Part shown: positions 9,796 to 18,597 of the stretch, piece after piece | How the letters are laid out: each line of letters starts with the position of its first letter | Numbering within the stretch: the stretch's first letter is position 1 | Origin: Microbulbifer elongatus | GTDB taxonomy: Bacteria; Pseudomonadota; Gammaproteobacteria; Pseudomonadales; Cellvibrionaceae | DNA: 64,000 nucleotides | Reading direction: 5' to 3' | Assembly: GCF_020524885.1 (NCBI RefSeq) | Contig: NZ_JAIVKJ010000003.1 | Location: forward strand, 169,501-233,500 | Notes under the pieces: model-generated | What the model saw: the letters and a program-made list of their open reading frames with translations, nothing else | Told to the model about the DNA's origin: nothing | The model's database searches: none | Position numbers and translations under genes: made by a program

Positions 9796-9828
9796 AACAC
9801 TGGATTGTCGCGACTGCAATTCAGTGTT
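9796..9828. promoter_or_regulatory. 12-bp inverted repeat in divergent halogenase promoter region
   Basis: AACACTGGATTG (9796-9807) and CAATTCAGTGTT (9817-9828) are reverse complements except for one position, separated by 9 nt. The element sits in the 167-bp gap between the two divergent halogenase-family genes. A dimeric regulator controlling both is the simplest reading; an RNA hairpin in the leftward leader is the alternative. Confidence 0.5.
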
Positions 9829-9940
9829 GTAATGAAATTATTAAAATTATTCGAACGTTTTCGCTAACGCTATTCTGCCACTGAAGACACGGAGGGGGAA
9901 CTGGCTGGCGAATTGTGGGATTTTAGGTATTGGCAGTTTT

Positions 9941-11476
9941 TTGGTGGCATTCGTGGATGACAAGTTTTCGGTATTGATTGTCGGGGGTGGAACTGCGGGA
10001 TGGATGGCTGCGAATCTGCTTGCGCGCAAATGGCAGGACCTGCCGGTCAAAATATCCCTCGTGGAATCCCGTGAAATCGCCACCATTGGCGTGGGCGAGG
10101 GGAGCACGCCCTATCTGAAATCCCTGTTCCGCACGCTTGATATTCCCGAAAGTGAATGGATGCCAGCTTGCGATGCCACCTATAAATGTGGGATTCGCTT
10201 CCCTGGGTGGTCTGCGGTTGAAGGGTATACGTCATACTATCATCCCTTTTTCTCCCCATTGGATCGCGAGACCGGTGCGGAGTTTTTTTCGCAGGCGGAC
10301 CAGCGGCGCTGCGGGAAGCCCGCTGAGGCACTGCCGGATGACTTCTTTCATGCTCCCTATCTGTCACAGGCCGGCATGGCGCCGATCCCCAGGCGACCGT
10401 TGCCTTTTGAGCTGGATTACGCCTATCACTTCGACGCCGGTCTGCTCGGCAAGTTTCTCAAAGCCAGGGCGTTGAAGGCCGGTGTCGAATATTACGAGGC
10501 GACCGTAGAGAAGGTTGGCCTGAGTGAAAGAGCGCACGGCGAAATGGTGATCGAGACTTTGAAGACCGTGAATGGGGAATGCCTCTCTGCGGACTTTTTC
10601 ATCGACTGTACGGGCTTTCGCAGCGGTCTTCTGTCTGAATTGCCGAATTACGAATTTGTATCCTACGAAGAGACGCTACTCAACAATGCTGCCGTCGCTT
10701 TACAGATGCCGGGAGAGGGGCATGGCCTGTTGAAGTCAGAAACGATTTCAGAGGCATTAACCAACGGCTGGATGTGGAATATACCCCTACAGAGTCGCAC
10801 AGGGTTCGGGTATGTCTATAGCGATGCATACATCAGCCCGGAAGCAGCGGAGCAGGAGCTGCGGGCCCGCACGGGTGCTCCGGATGATATTCCATGTAGG
10901 CATCTGAAGATGCGGGTAGGTCGGGTTGAGCAGCACTGGTCTGCAAACTGCCTTGGTGTGGGCCTCTCGCAGGGTTTTATTGAGCCGCTGGAGGCAACGG
11001 CACTGATGCTGGTGCAGTTCACTATTGAACAATTCGCGCAGTCGTTCGACCCCGTCAACCCCGGCGCTGGGGCCGGGAGCAAGAGCATTGCATTTAACCA
11101 GAAGATCAACGCGATGTTCGGTGGGGTATTGGACTACGTGGCCGGGCACTACCTGCTTAATACACGTAACGATACGGATTACTGGCGCGCAGCACGTGAG
11201 GGCATTGTTGTACCCGAGCGGCTACAGCAATTGCTGGCGTGTTGGGATCGCGGTGAGGATTTCCCGGGACATTTGAAATTGGCGGAGGCGGACAGAGTGT
11301 ATTCACACGCGAGCTGGTACTGTCTTTTGGCCGGTATGGGTCGCTTTCCCGAAGTGAGTACCGGCAATAAGGCTGAGTCAAAAAAATTACTTTGCGATGT
11401 GCGGTCTTTTTGCGGCGGTAATGTGGCGCGCTTCGAGTCGCACCGCGATTATCTGAAGCGCCTTGCGGCGGGCTGA
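9941..11476 (+). CDS. Tryptophan-halogenase-family flavoprotein
   Basis: A 511-residue relative of the neighbouring halogenase-family gene. It has GGGTAGW near residue 15, GVGEGSTP, K82 in TYKCGIRF, an intact W277-M-W-N-I-P282 hallmark and E348 in FIEPLEAT. The expected chemistry is FADH2-dependent halogenation of an aromatic substrate; the native substrate is unknown. No ATG lies before the flavin motif, so translation must start at TTG 9941, GTG 9944 or GTG 9953. No good ribosome site decides between them. It diverges from the other halogenase gene across a 167-bp region with an inverted repeat and is followed by the long leader of the second TonB receptor. No flavin reductase gene is in the window. 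Confidence 0.87.
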   Translation: MVAFVDDKFSVLIVGGGTAGWMAANLLARKWQDLPVKISLVESREIATIGVGEGSTPYLKSLFRTLDIPESEWMPACDATYKCGIRFPGWSAVEGYTSYYHPFFSPLDRETGAEFFSQADQRRCGKPAEALPDDFFHAPYLSQAGMAPIPRRPLPFELDYAYHFDAGLLGKFLKARALKAGVEYYEATVEKVGLSERAHGEMVIETLKTVNGECLSADFFIDCTGFRSGLLSELPNYEFVSYEETLLNNAAVALQMPGEGHGLLKSETISEALTNGWMWNIPLQSRTGFGYVYSDAYISPEAAEQELRARTGAPDDIPCRHLKMRVGRVEQHWSANCLGVGLSQGFIEPLEATALMLVQFTIEQFAQSFDPVNPGAGAGSKSIAFNQKINAMFGGVLDYVAGHYLLNTRNDTDYWRAAREGIVVPERLQQLLACWDRGEDFPGHLKLAEADRVYSHASWYCLLAGMGRFPEVSTGNKAESKKLLCDVRSFCGGNVARFESHRDYLKRLAAG

Positions 11477-11728
11477 TTATTCCAGTTGCTATCTTTTTAT
11501 TCCCCAGTTGTGGCGCGCAGGTCATCTCTCAGTCTGCGCCCGATCTATTCTATTTATTCCTTCTGATCGAATTTCGCTCGACTTGCCTCTCGGAGCTGCA
11601 CGTTCTTCAGTTGAGTTTTACGTCAATCGTCATGACTAAGCTGTCTATTTAACCATTTGAAGAAATTTTATTGAATTTTTTATGATTTTCCTCTCGCGCA
11701 TGGAGAATTTTTTTCGCAGAATGGCCTT

Positions 11729-11743
11729 GGAATATCTTATTCC
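11729..11743. promoter_or_regulatory. Candidate RpiR-type operator GGAATA-TCT-TATTCC
   Basis: A perfect 6-3-6 inverted repeat. The same GAATA-N3-TATTC core recurs at 15027-15041 and 47605-47619, close to the two RpiR/MurR-type regulator genes or their likely targets. Binding is inferred, not shown. Confidence 0.55.
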
Positions 11744-11770
11744 TCGCGTTGAGTGCTAGAGATATATTTT

Positions 11771-11796
11771 ATCGGTTTGACCGATAGGAGCTATCG
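11771..11796. promoter_or_regulatory. Two overlapping 6-3-6 inverted repeats (switch-like)
   Basis: ATCGGT-TTG-ACCGAT spans 11771-11785 and CGATAG-GAG-CTATCG spans 11782-11796. They share CGAT, so the two RNA hairpins could not form together. Alternatively they are two DNA sites about one helical turn apart. They lie about 110 nt before the receptor start. Confidence 0.45.
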
Positions 11797-11905
11797 ACAG
11801 AGAACCAATAACTAGGCACCACCGGCGGCGCTGATGGGGAAGCGGAAATCGTAAAGATTGTTTCCCGGCAGGGGATGAACAAAATAACTATCGAGGAGAT
11901 CTCTC

Positions 11906-14890
11906 ATGCGTACACGCAAAGCGAACGGGCTAAACCCGTTTCACAAGCAAATGCTAGCAATCGCGGTTGGGGCTGTGGTGGGGGTTTCCTCACTGACCGT
12001 GCCTGAGGCTATAGCCGCAAATAGCGACGGTTCAGTTATTGGTGTGCTCGCAGAAAGTGAAGTGAGCAGCGGTGTCAAGGTTACCATCCGCAACAAGGAG
12101 AATGGCCTGACGCGCACCGCGCAAGTCGACGCCGAAGGACGTTACCGTTTTTCGCGCCTGCCAATTGGTAATTACCAGATTACTGCTGAGGTGGACGGTG
12201 AGACTCTCGTGGTCGCCAATGATGTGCGAGTCAATATTGGCACCGCAACCGAAGTTGGCCAGCAGGGCGCGCTTGAAGAAGTTACTGTGATTGGTCAGCG
12301 CGGCAGGCTCCAGATTGATACAACCAGCTCCGAGTCTGGTGTTACCTTCAACGCGGCTGACCTCGAGGTACTTCCGGTTGGTCGAAGCCTGAACTCCGTT
12401 GCGCTGCTGGCTCCCGGAACCGTGTCTGGCACTGCTTTCGGTGGTGTTTCCTTTGGGGGGTCGTCAGTAGGAGAGAACGCCGTCTTTATTAACGGCTTGA
12501 ACGTGAGTGACGTTGAGACCGGTGTGGGCGCTGGTGCCGTGCCGTTTTCTTTCCTGGAGCAGGTTCAGGTAAAAACCGGCGGTTACTCTGTGGAGTTCGG
12601 CCGCACCACCGGCGGTGTGACCAATGCGGTCGTAAAATCCGGTACCAATGAGTTCAAGTTTGGCGGCAATACCTATTTTACCCCTGACGGACTTCGTGGC
12701 TCCGGGACCGACGGGTATAACGCTCAGGGTGAACTCGTATCTAGTAATAAAAATAGCAGCAGCGATAGCTTGAGCGCCAGCATGTACGCCAGCGGCCCGA
12801 TTATCAAGGATAAGCTGTTTTTCTATGCGATCTACGAACCGCGCGATAACAGCAGCGACGGCCGGTCGTTGTTCAGTGATTTAACCTGGGAGACTGCTGA
12901 CGACAGTGCTTTTTGGGGTGGTAAGCTGGACTGGTTGATCAGCGACGATCACTCCGTGGAATTCATCGCATTTTCCGATGAGCGCGAGGCGGAAACCGAC
13001 TACTTTGACGCTGGAGAGTACGATCAAACCACTTTCGTTGAGCGCGGTGGTCAGAATTTTTTGGCGAGCTATACCGGCCAAATTACCGATAATTTCCTCG
13101 TGAAAGCCATGTACGGTGAAAGCGAGGGGAAATATCTTACTTCGAACACTAATAGCCTCGAGTGTAACCGGGTGTACGACGATCGCTCTGGCGTGGAGGC
13201 TCATATTGGGTGTACCACAAGCTCCTATAATGATGGCCGTTTTAATAGTCGGGACGCTTTCCGCCTGGATATGGAATATACGCTGGGTGATCACCTGCTG
13301 CGGTTCGGCATGGACGATGAAGTGCGCGTAACCCGGATGAATCGATTGACCACCGGACCTAATGGTGTCTATTACACGCTTGAAGATTTTACCCCCGGTG
13401 ACTCTAAGAATGGCGGTATAGTGCAAGGAGATGTACTTGTTACTGCTCGGACACGTGACACAGTTGGTGAGTTTGAAACCGATACTTCTGCATTCTATGT
13501 GGAAGATATCTGGAGCGTGACCGACGATGTGACGGCCACTATGGGTATTCGCTACGACGAGTTTGATACATCAGACTCTGGTGGCAAAAGCTTCCTTAAA
13601 GTGGACGGCATGATTTCTCCTCGCTTCGGCGTTGCATGGGATGTCAGCGGCGATGGTACTTCCAAGGCGTTTGCTAACCTCGGCAGATACTACTTCCCGC
13701 TCGCCAACGGCATGGCGGCCCGTTCGGCTGGTGGCCAGTTGGATGTCCGTACTTATCATGAGTTGGTAGATTTGGAATACAGCACGACTGCATCGGGCTA
13801 TACAAATGTTACCCCTATCCTCGGGGATCAGATTGGGGAGATCTACCAGGTGGGCAGCCCGGATGCCGGAGTGGCCAACCCGGAAGCTGAGGTGGACAAT
13901 GATCTCGAGTCCAGTTATCAGGATGAACTGATTCTTGGTTACGAAAAACTTTTCGCGGAAAACTGGAAAGTAGGTGTTCGAGGTATTCATCGTCGATTCC
14001 ATAACGCTATCGAAGATATGAAAATCGCGGTTGATATCCCGGGATGTGGACGCTTTGGACGCTTCGGACCGGGCGACTCTAATGATTGGGTGTTTGGCAA
14101 CCCCGGCCAGGAGCTGACTCTGACGCGGATGTGTGATGATGGTCAGGTGAGGCAGTTCACTGTGGACTTGGGTGAAAATCAAATGCCGGGCCTTGATGGT
14201 AACCCGCTGGGCGGCCCAGAGGTGGAACGCAAGTACAATGCGATTGAGCTGGTGATTGACCGTAAATTTGCCGACAAGTGGAGTGCCAATGGCTCCTACA
14301 CCTGGTCGCGCTCCTACGGTAACTACGAGGGTGGGGTGAACTCCGATACCGGCAACGATATCCCAGGCTGGACGGAGGCGGGTGATGACGTAGCCTACCT
14401 GCTGGGTAACTATGGTCGTCTTCCTAATGATCGTACTCACTCACTCAAGCTGTGGGGCGAGTATGCGTTTACCGAAGACTTCTCTGTGTCGGCAACCTTC
14501 CGTGCATCCTCTGGTCGTCCTATCAATGCTCGCGCGCAGGGTAACCCGTTTACTAATAGTGAAAGCTATGAGTTTAACTATGTTTGCGTGGCGAACTGTA
14601 TCGACGGCGACTCTAACGCGGAGCGTGAATTTGAGCGCCTGAATAAGGGGCAGTTCGGTGAGACAGATGTGGTCAGTTCTCTTGACCTTGGTGTTGCCTA
14701 TCGACTGGATCTCGGCAATACCAACATGAATCTGCGTGCTGACGTATTCAATGTGCTCAATAGCCAGGCGGTAACGGATGTAGACGAAATTCTTCGCACC
14801 AGCATGGCGACTAACAGGGATGATTTCCTTTCGCCAACCTCTTTCCAGCCGCGCCGCAGTGTTCGGTTATCAGCCTCTGTTGACTTCTAA
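11906..14890 (+). CDS. TonB-dependent receptor with N-terminal carboxypeptidase-regulatory-like domain (Oar-like)
   Basis: A 994-residue outer-membrane receptor. A signal peptide (GAVVGVSSLTVPEAIA) is followed at about residues 40-110 by a carboxypeptidase D regulatory-like beta-sandwich (VTIRNKENGLTRTAQVDAEG, YRFSRLPIGNYQI). A TonB box-like LEEVTVIGQ, a plug (LEQVQVKTGGYSVEFGR) and a long barrel ending RRSVRLSASVDF follow. This is the Oar-type layout, often linked to uptake of large or peptide-containing ligands. The ATG is well placed after GAGGAGA. Its leader holds a candidate RpiR operator shared with the YkfC-like gene downstream, so murein-derived ligands are a reasonable guess. A terminator follows directly. 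Confidence 0.92.
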   Translation: MRTRKANGLNPFHKQMLAIAVGAVVGVSSLTVPEAIAANSDGSVIGVLAESEVSSGVKVTIRNKENGLTRTAQVDAEGRYRFSRLPIGNYQITAEVDGETLVVANDVRVNIGTATEVGQQGALEEVTVIGQRGRLQIDTTSSESGVTFNAADLEVLPVGRSLNSVALLAPGTVSGTAFGGVSFGGSSVGENAVFINGLNVSDVETGVGAGAVPFSFLEQVQVKTGGYSVEFGRTTGGVTNAVVKSGTNEFKFGGNTYFTPDGLRGSGTDGYNAQGELVSSNKNSSSDSLSASMYASGPIIKDKLFFYAIYEPRDNSSDGRSLFSDLTWETADDSAFWGGKLDWLISDDHSVEFIAFSDEREAETDYFDAGEYDQTTFVERGGQNFLASYTGQITDNFLVKAMYGESEGKYLTSNTNSLECNRVYDDRSGVEAHIGCTTSSYNDGRFNSRDAFRLDMEYTLGDHLLRFGMDDEVRVTRMNRLTTGPNGVYYTLEDFTPGDSKNGGIVQGDVLVTARTRDTVGEFETDTSAFYVEDIWSVTDDVTATMGIRYDEFDTSDSGGKSFLKVDGMISPRFGVAWDVSGDGTSKAFANLGRYYFPLANGMAARSAGGQLDVRTYHELVDLEYSTTASGYTNVTPILGDQIGEIYQVGSPDAGVANPEAEVDNDLESSYQDELILGYEKLFAENWKVGVRGIHRRFHNAIEDMKIAVDIPGCGRFGRFGPGDSNDWVFGNPGQELTLTRMCDDGQVRQFTVDLGENQMPGLDGNPLGGPEVERKYNAIELVIDRKFADKWSANGSYTWSRSYGNYEGGVNSDTGNDIPGWTEAGDDVAYLLGNYGRLPNDRTHSLKLWGEYAFTEDFSVSATFRASSGRPINARAQGNPFTNSESYEFNYVCVANCIDGDSNAEREFERLNKGQFGETDVVSSLDLGVAYRLDLGNTNMNLRADVFNVLNSQAVTDVDEILRTSMATNRDDFLSPTSFQPRRSVRLSASVDF

Positions 14891-14933
14891 GTGAGAGAAG
14901 GTCACCAATAACTCTCCTAGATCGTATGTACTT

Positions 14934-14958
14934 GCCCCGGCTTTGCCGGGGCTTTTTT
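14934..14958 (+). terminator. Rho-independent terminator after TonB receptor
   Basis: An 8-bp perfect stem GCCCCGGC / GCCGGGGC with a TTT loop, followed by TTTTTT. It lies 43 nt past the receptor stop codon. Confidence 0.9.
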
Positions 14959-15026
14959 CTTTAAGTCTGCAATATTTTTTTGTCTGATCTCGCCTTGGAT
15001 ATAAAATTTGCTTCCTTTGAGTTTTG

Positions 15027-15041
15027 TGAATAATTTATTCG
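15027..15041. promoter_or_regulatory. Candidate RpiR-type operator TGAATA-ATT-TATTCG
   Basis: GAATA and TATTC form a perfect inverted pair around ATT, matching the elements at 11729 and 47605. It lies 66 nt before the YkfC-like gene and could overlap its promoter: TTGCTT at 15008 is a possible -35, with AT-rich -10 sequence inside the repeat. Inferred from position and similarity. Confidence 0.5.
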
Positions 15042-15107
15042 TAATCAATGTCGCTTTTGCTTTAGAATGGAAAGGGTTCAAAGAACAATAACTGATGCTG
15101 GTTTGAC

Positions 15108-16577
15108 ATGAATCTTGAATTGGGCCGAGTAGCCGAAACCAAAATCTTTCTGCGCACCTGTAGTGCGGGTGTGCTCTGCGTGCTTCTAGCGGGCTGTGCC
15201 GAGTCGGACAGCTCCCGACTTGATGCGTCTAAAGAGGCGAATGTTGGCGCCCCTCAAAATGCGTCTCTAATAGAGTTTGAGACTGATGTCCCCCAGCTGC
15301 GCGAACACATGTTGCGTCCTAACTTTTGGCAGCAAAGGTTGGTAGACGATTCGCTTCGGTTTAATACCGAAGAAATACAGTCTTTAAATACGAAAAGCTT
15401 CGACATTGACTCAAACCTCAATAACCTGGATCAACTCCCTGGCACTCTTCCCGGGCAGCAGGTAACCAAGTTGGTCGACCAGGTGAGTCGCCCCGCCTCC
15501 TCTCCACGCTACCGTGTTGACGGTTCGCTTTTTTCCGAGGAAGACTACGCGGTCCTGGATGCCAATGTGCAGCGCTCAGTAATTCCTGATCAGGTCCCGG
15601 TACGCTGGGGCTTGGTGGTGTCCCGTGGAAGTATGCGCAGCTACCCCACGGATACGCGTGTTTTGAAGAATCCCGGTGATATGGATCTGGACCGTTTCCA
15701 GGAAACCGGAGTATTCCCCGGCCAGCGCCTGGCCATTTTGCATGAGAGCGCCGACGGTGAATGGTGGTTCGCCGTGAACTACCACTACGCGGCCTGGCTG
15801 CCCAAGCGGGTGGTGGCCATGGGCGAGCGCGCTGCAATCAATCAGTGGCACCGCCAATCACCTCGTTTGACGGTTACCGGGGCCAAGGTTCGCACCAATT
15901 ACAACCCGGTGGATCCGCGCACTTCCGAAGTCGTTCTCGATATGGGCACGTCGCTGCCTCTGCTGAGCGCCGCAGAGGTGGGGCACAACGTTAATGGTCA
16001 GAACCCACATGCCAGCCATATCGTGGCATTGCCGGTGCGCAATGCCGAAGGGGAGCTGGAATTCGAGCCCACGCTAATTGGCCGCGCGCAGGATGTGACG
16101 ACCGGACTGCTTGAGTACCGGCCATCACTGGTGTTGCAGCAGGCATTCAAGTTCCTCGGTGAGCGTTACGGCTGGGGGCACGACTACAACGGGCGAGACT
16201 GCACCGGATTTGTCGGTGAGGTATACAAGTCATTCGGTATCCTGATGCCACGCAATTCGGGCCAGCAGGGTAAAAGCGATTTTGCGCCGACCAAGCGATT
16301 CGCACCGGAGGATCACGCGGCGCGCGCCGAGGCAATCGCTTCGCTGCAGGTTGGCGATCTTATTTACATTCCTGGTCACGTAATGATGTATATCGGCGAG
16401 GTGGATGGCGAACCCTATGTGATTCACGATGTCACAGGGCTCAGCTACTACCAGAGCGACGAATCGTTGTATCGGGGCACCTTGTCAGGCGTTTCCGTTA
16501 CCCCCTTGAGTCCAATGCGGCTCAGTAAAGACAAAAGTTATATCGATGGCATCTATGCCATAAAAACCATTATCTGA
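15108..16577 (+). CDS. SH3 / NlpC-P60 endopeptidase lipoprotein (YkfC-like)
   Basis: A 489-residue lipoprotein (lipobox LAGC, C30). Residues about 150-320 contain SH3-like segments (VPVRWGLVVSRGSMRSYPTD, ADGEWWFAVNYHYAAWLP). About 335-485 is the NlpC/P60 domain, with nucleophile C365 in GRDCTGF, H424 in GHVMMYIG and a possible third residue near H438. The order SH3-SH3-NlpC/P60 matches gamma-D-glutamyl-L-diamino acid endopeptidases such as Bacillus YkfC, which release L-Ala-D-Glu from murein peptides. The next gene, 11 bp on, encodes the epimerase that uses exactly that dipeptide. A candidate operator lies upstream. Family and role are well supported; exact bond choice is inferred. Confidence 0.88.
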   Translation: MNLELGRVAETKIFLRTCSAGVLCVLLAGCAESDSSRLDASKEANVGAPQNASLIEFETDVPQLREHMLRPNFWQQRLVDDSLRFNTEEIQSLNTKSFDIDSNLNNLDQLPGTLPGQQVTKLVDQVSRPASSPRYRVDGSLFSEEDYAVLDANVQRSVIPDQVPVRWGLVVSRGSMRSYPTDTRVLKNPGDMDLDRFQETGVFPGQRLAILHESADGEWWFAVNYHYAAWLPKRVVAMGERAAINQWHRQSPRLTVTGAKVRTNYNPVDPRTSEVVLDMGTSLPLLSAAEVGHNVNGQNPHASHIVALPVRNAEGELEFEPTLIGRAQDVTTGLLEYRPSLVLQQAFKFLGERYGWGHDYNGRDCTGFVGEVYKSFGILMPRNSGQQGKSDFAPTKRFAPEDHAARAEAIASLQVGDLIYIPGHVMMYIGEVDGEPYVIHDVTGLSYYQSDESLYRGTLSGVSVTPLSPMRLSKDKSYIDGIYAIKTII

Positions 16578-16588
16578 TTGGTGTCGCC

Positions 16589-17683
16589 ATGAAAATCGTA
16601 GACGTAAAGCTCGGCATGCTGCGGGTTCCTCTGGTAACCCCGTTCAAGACTGCTTTGAGAACCGTAGAAGCAGTAGAGGACGTGGTGGTGATGTTGGAGA
16701 CTGATACCGGCCATATCGGTTACGGCAACGCTCCGGCCACCGCGGTGATCACCGGTGATACCCACGGCTCCGTAATCGAGGCCGTGCGCACTGTATTTAC
16801 GCCGCTGCTTCTGGAGCGCGACGTGGCGGATCTCAACCGCCTTACCCGCCAGATCCAGGGGGCGATGATCAACAATACCAGCGCCAAGGCGGCAGTGGAG
16901 ATTGCACTGTTTGACTTGTTTGCGCAGAGCTACAAAACACCGCTGTACCGTATTCTCGGTGGGGGTGAAAACAGTCTGACGACGGATATCACCATCAGTG
17001 TTGATTACATCGAGAAAATGGTAGCTGACGCGGAGAGTGCTGTAGAGCGCGGCTTCGAGATTCTGAAGCTCAAAGTGGGTAAAGACATTGGGCTGGATAT
17101 CGAGCGGATCAAAGCGGTGTACGCGGCGGTAAAAGGGCGTGCACTGCTGCGTCTGGACGCCAACCAGGGCTGGAGCCCGAAGCAGGCGGTGCTGGCCATT
17201 CGTGGCCTGGAAGAGGCTGGTGTGCTGCTGGAGTTGGTGGAGCAGCCGGTCAAAGCGAATAACCTGGAAGGCATGCGCTATATCGCCGAGCGCGTCAGGA
17301 CACCGATCATGGCGGATGAAAGTGTGTTCGGCCCGCGGGAGGTGATGCAGGTTATCGACCAGCGCGCGGCAGACATCATCAACATCAAACTGATGAAGAC
17401 GGGTGGTATATCCAATGCGCTGAAGATCGCCGATATCGCAGATTTGCACGATGTGGAGTGCATGGTGGGCTGTATGCTCGAAACCAGTATTGGTGTTTCT
17501 GCGGCGGCCCATATGGCGGCGGCGAAGGCGCCGGTAGTGTCCAAGCTGGACCTGGATGTGCCGTCCCTGTGTAAATTTGACCCCGTAGTCGGTGGCGCTT
17601 CCTACAAGGATGCGGATATCATTCTGAACGAAACCCCGGGCCTCGGTATCGAGAAAATCGAGGGCCTGCAATTGCTGGCGTGA
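16589..17683 (+). CDS. L-Ala-D/L-Glu (dipeptide) epimerase, YkfB-like
   Basis: A 364-residue enolase-superfamily (muconate-lactonising subgroup) enzyme. It shows the KxK pair K160/K162 in LKLKVGK, metal ligands D190 (LDANQGW), E218 (ELVEQP) and D at about 243 (MADES), and a lysine near 267 (INIKLMKTGG). Spacing is close to that of Bacillus subtilis AEE. It converts L-Ala-D-Glu to L-Ala-L-Glu in the cytoplasm so that ordinary peptidases can finish the job. It lies 11 bp after the YkfC-like gene and 33 bp before an RpiR regulator, forming a ykfBC-like murein-peptide operon. Other dipeptide specificities exist in the family, but context favours Ala-Glu. Confidence 0.9.
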   Translation: MKIVDVKLGMLRVPLVTPFKTALRTVEAVEDVVVMLETDTGHIGYGNAPATAVITGDTHGSVIEAVRTVFTPLLLERDVADLNRLTRQIQGAMINNTSAKAAVEIALFDLFAQSYKTPLYRILGGGENSLTTDITISVDYIEKMVADAESAVERGFEILKLKVGKDIGLDIERIKAVYAAVKGRALLRLDANQGWSPKQAVLAIRGLEEAGVLLELVEQPVKANNLEGMRYIAERVRTPIMADESVFGPREVMQVIDQRAADIINIKLMKTGGISNALKIADIADLHDVECMVGCMLETSIGVSAAAHMAAAKAPVVSKLDLDVPSLCKFDPVVGGASYKDADIILNETPGLGIEKIEGLQLLA

Positions 17684-17716
17684 TCGCCAGCGAGAAGCGG
17701 AGTGGTATAGCACCCC

Positions 17717-18502
17717 ATGACCTGTCTATTGAAAATGCGCGCGATGCGCGACCAGATGTCGGTCAACGAGCGTAAGCTCGCTGACTTTATTCTGGAAAAT
17801 ACCCAGTTGTTGCGGGATTACTCCTCATCGCAATTGGCTGACGCGGTGGGTGTCAGCCAGTCCAGTGTGGTGAAATTTTCGCAGAAGCTGGGCTACCGGG
17901 GTTATCCGAGCCTCAAGCTTGCTGTGTACGAGTCCTACGCAGGTGCGGGCATGGCGAGCGACGAGGAGCAGGCGCGGCACTTTGCGCGCTCTGATAGTCC
18001 TCTGAGCGCGCTTGGGCAGAAGAAGCTGGAAGTGTTGGAAAACACCGTCAGCATCAATGAGTCGGAGCAGCTCACCGCAGCGATCGATGCGATACGCTCG
18101 GCCCGTTGTATCCAGATTTCCGCCTGCCCGGGTTCGGTTTCTGTTGCCCGTTATCTCACCCATCAATTGTTGGAGCTGGGGTGCTGGGCCGTTTTCGACG
18201 AGGGTGGGCAGTTACAGCATCGCATTGCCGACTCCCTGCGCGACGAAGACCTGCTTTGTATTCTGTGTGATTTTGGTGGCGAAGAGTCCCTGGTCGATGT
18301 AGCAAACCGTGCGCGGGAGCACGGGGTGAAAGTGCTGAGTTTGACGCGCTACAACTACAATGCCGCCAGCATCCACTCGGATATTCGCCTGTACGTGGTG
18401 CCGTCAGAAGACGATGATGCGTTGCAGCGCCTGCTGTTCCGTTCTGCGCAGCTACATGTGATCGAGGGGCTGGTCAGCGGGTTGCTGGAGAGTACTCCTT
18501 AG
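17717..18502 (+). CDS. RpiR/MurR-type transcriptional regulator (HTH-SIS)
   Basis: A 261-residue regulator with an N-terminal RpiR helix-turn-helix (about 1-75) and a C-terminal SIS sugar-phosphate-binding domain (about 100-245, QISACPGSVSVARYLTHQLL). The recognition region (VGVSQSSVVKFSQKLG) is identical to that of the second RpiR regulator near 46.7 kb, so both may read the same site. It closes the operon with the YkfC-like and epimerase genes. E. coli MurR senses MurNAc-6-P through its SIS domain; that ligand is plausible here because MurQ and a MurK-like kinase are encoded in the window. A strong terminator follows 39 nt after the stop. Confidence 0.9.
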   Translation: MTCLLKMRAMRDQMSVNERKLADFILENTQLLRDYSSSQLADAVGVSQSSVVKFSQKLGYRGYPSLKLAVYESYAGAGMASDEEQARHFARSDSPLSALGQKKLEVLENTVSINESEQLTAAIDAIRSARCIQISACPGSVSVARYLTHQLLELGCWAVFDEGGQLQHRIADSLRDEDLLCILCDFGGEESLVDVANRAREHGVKVLSLTRYNYNAASIHSDIRLYVVPSEDDDALQRLLFRSAQLHVIEGLVSGLLESTP

Positions 18503-18540
18503 TAGCGTCTCGCTTATGAACGCGAGTGAAAAGGGCATTA

Positions 18541-18574
18541 AAAAGGCCGCCGAGATTCCTCAGGCGGCCTTTTT
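18541..18574. terminator. Bidirectional rho-independent terminator
   Basis: An 11-bp stem AAAAGGCCGCC / GGCGGCCTTTT, flanked by A and T tracts, between the RpiR gene and the convergent transglutaminase-like gene. Confidence 0.92.
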
Positions 18575-18597
18575 GTTGGCTGTAAGTCTTTGCGCGA

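Larger units (their letters stand above)
11477..11905. promoter_or_regulatory. Leader and control region of the second TonB receptor
   Basis: 429 bp without a credible gene. It is AT-rich around 11640-11770. It carries four copies of TTATTCC (11477, 11497, 11554, 11737), one of them inside a perfect inverted repeat at 11729-11743. Two overlapping inverted repeats lie at 11771-11796. A clear ribosome site (GAGGAGA) precedes the receptor ATG. The density of paired elements suggests multi-input control or an RNA switch. Confidence 0.55.

Noticed and set aside
8181-11476. A halogenated natural-product cluster
   Set aside because: No polyketide, peptide synthetase, tailoring or flavin reductase genes are nearby; receptor-linked halogenase-family genes are common in polymer degraders.
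11477-11560. Three TTATTCC copies after the halogenase gene as full operators
   Set aside because: None has a matching left half at the right spacing; only the copy at 11737 forms a complete inverted repeat.
16553-17713. A long open frame antisense to the epimerase gene (386 codons)
   Set aside because: The opposite strand encodes an epimerase with all catalytic residues. The antisense product has His/Gln/Arg-rich low-complexity composition and no recognisable motif.
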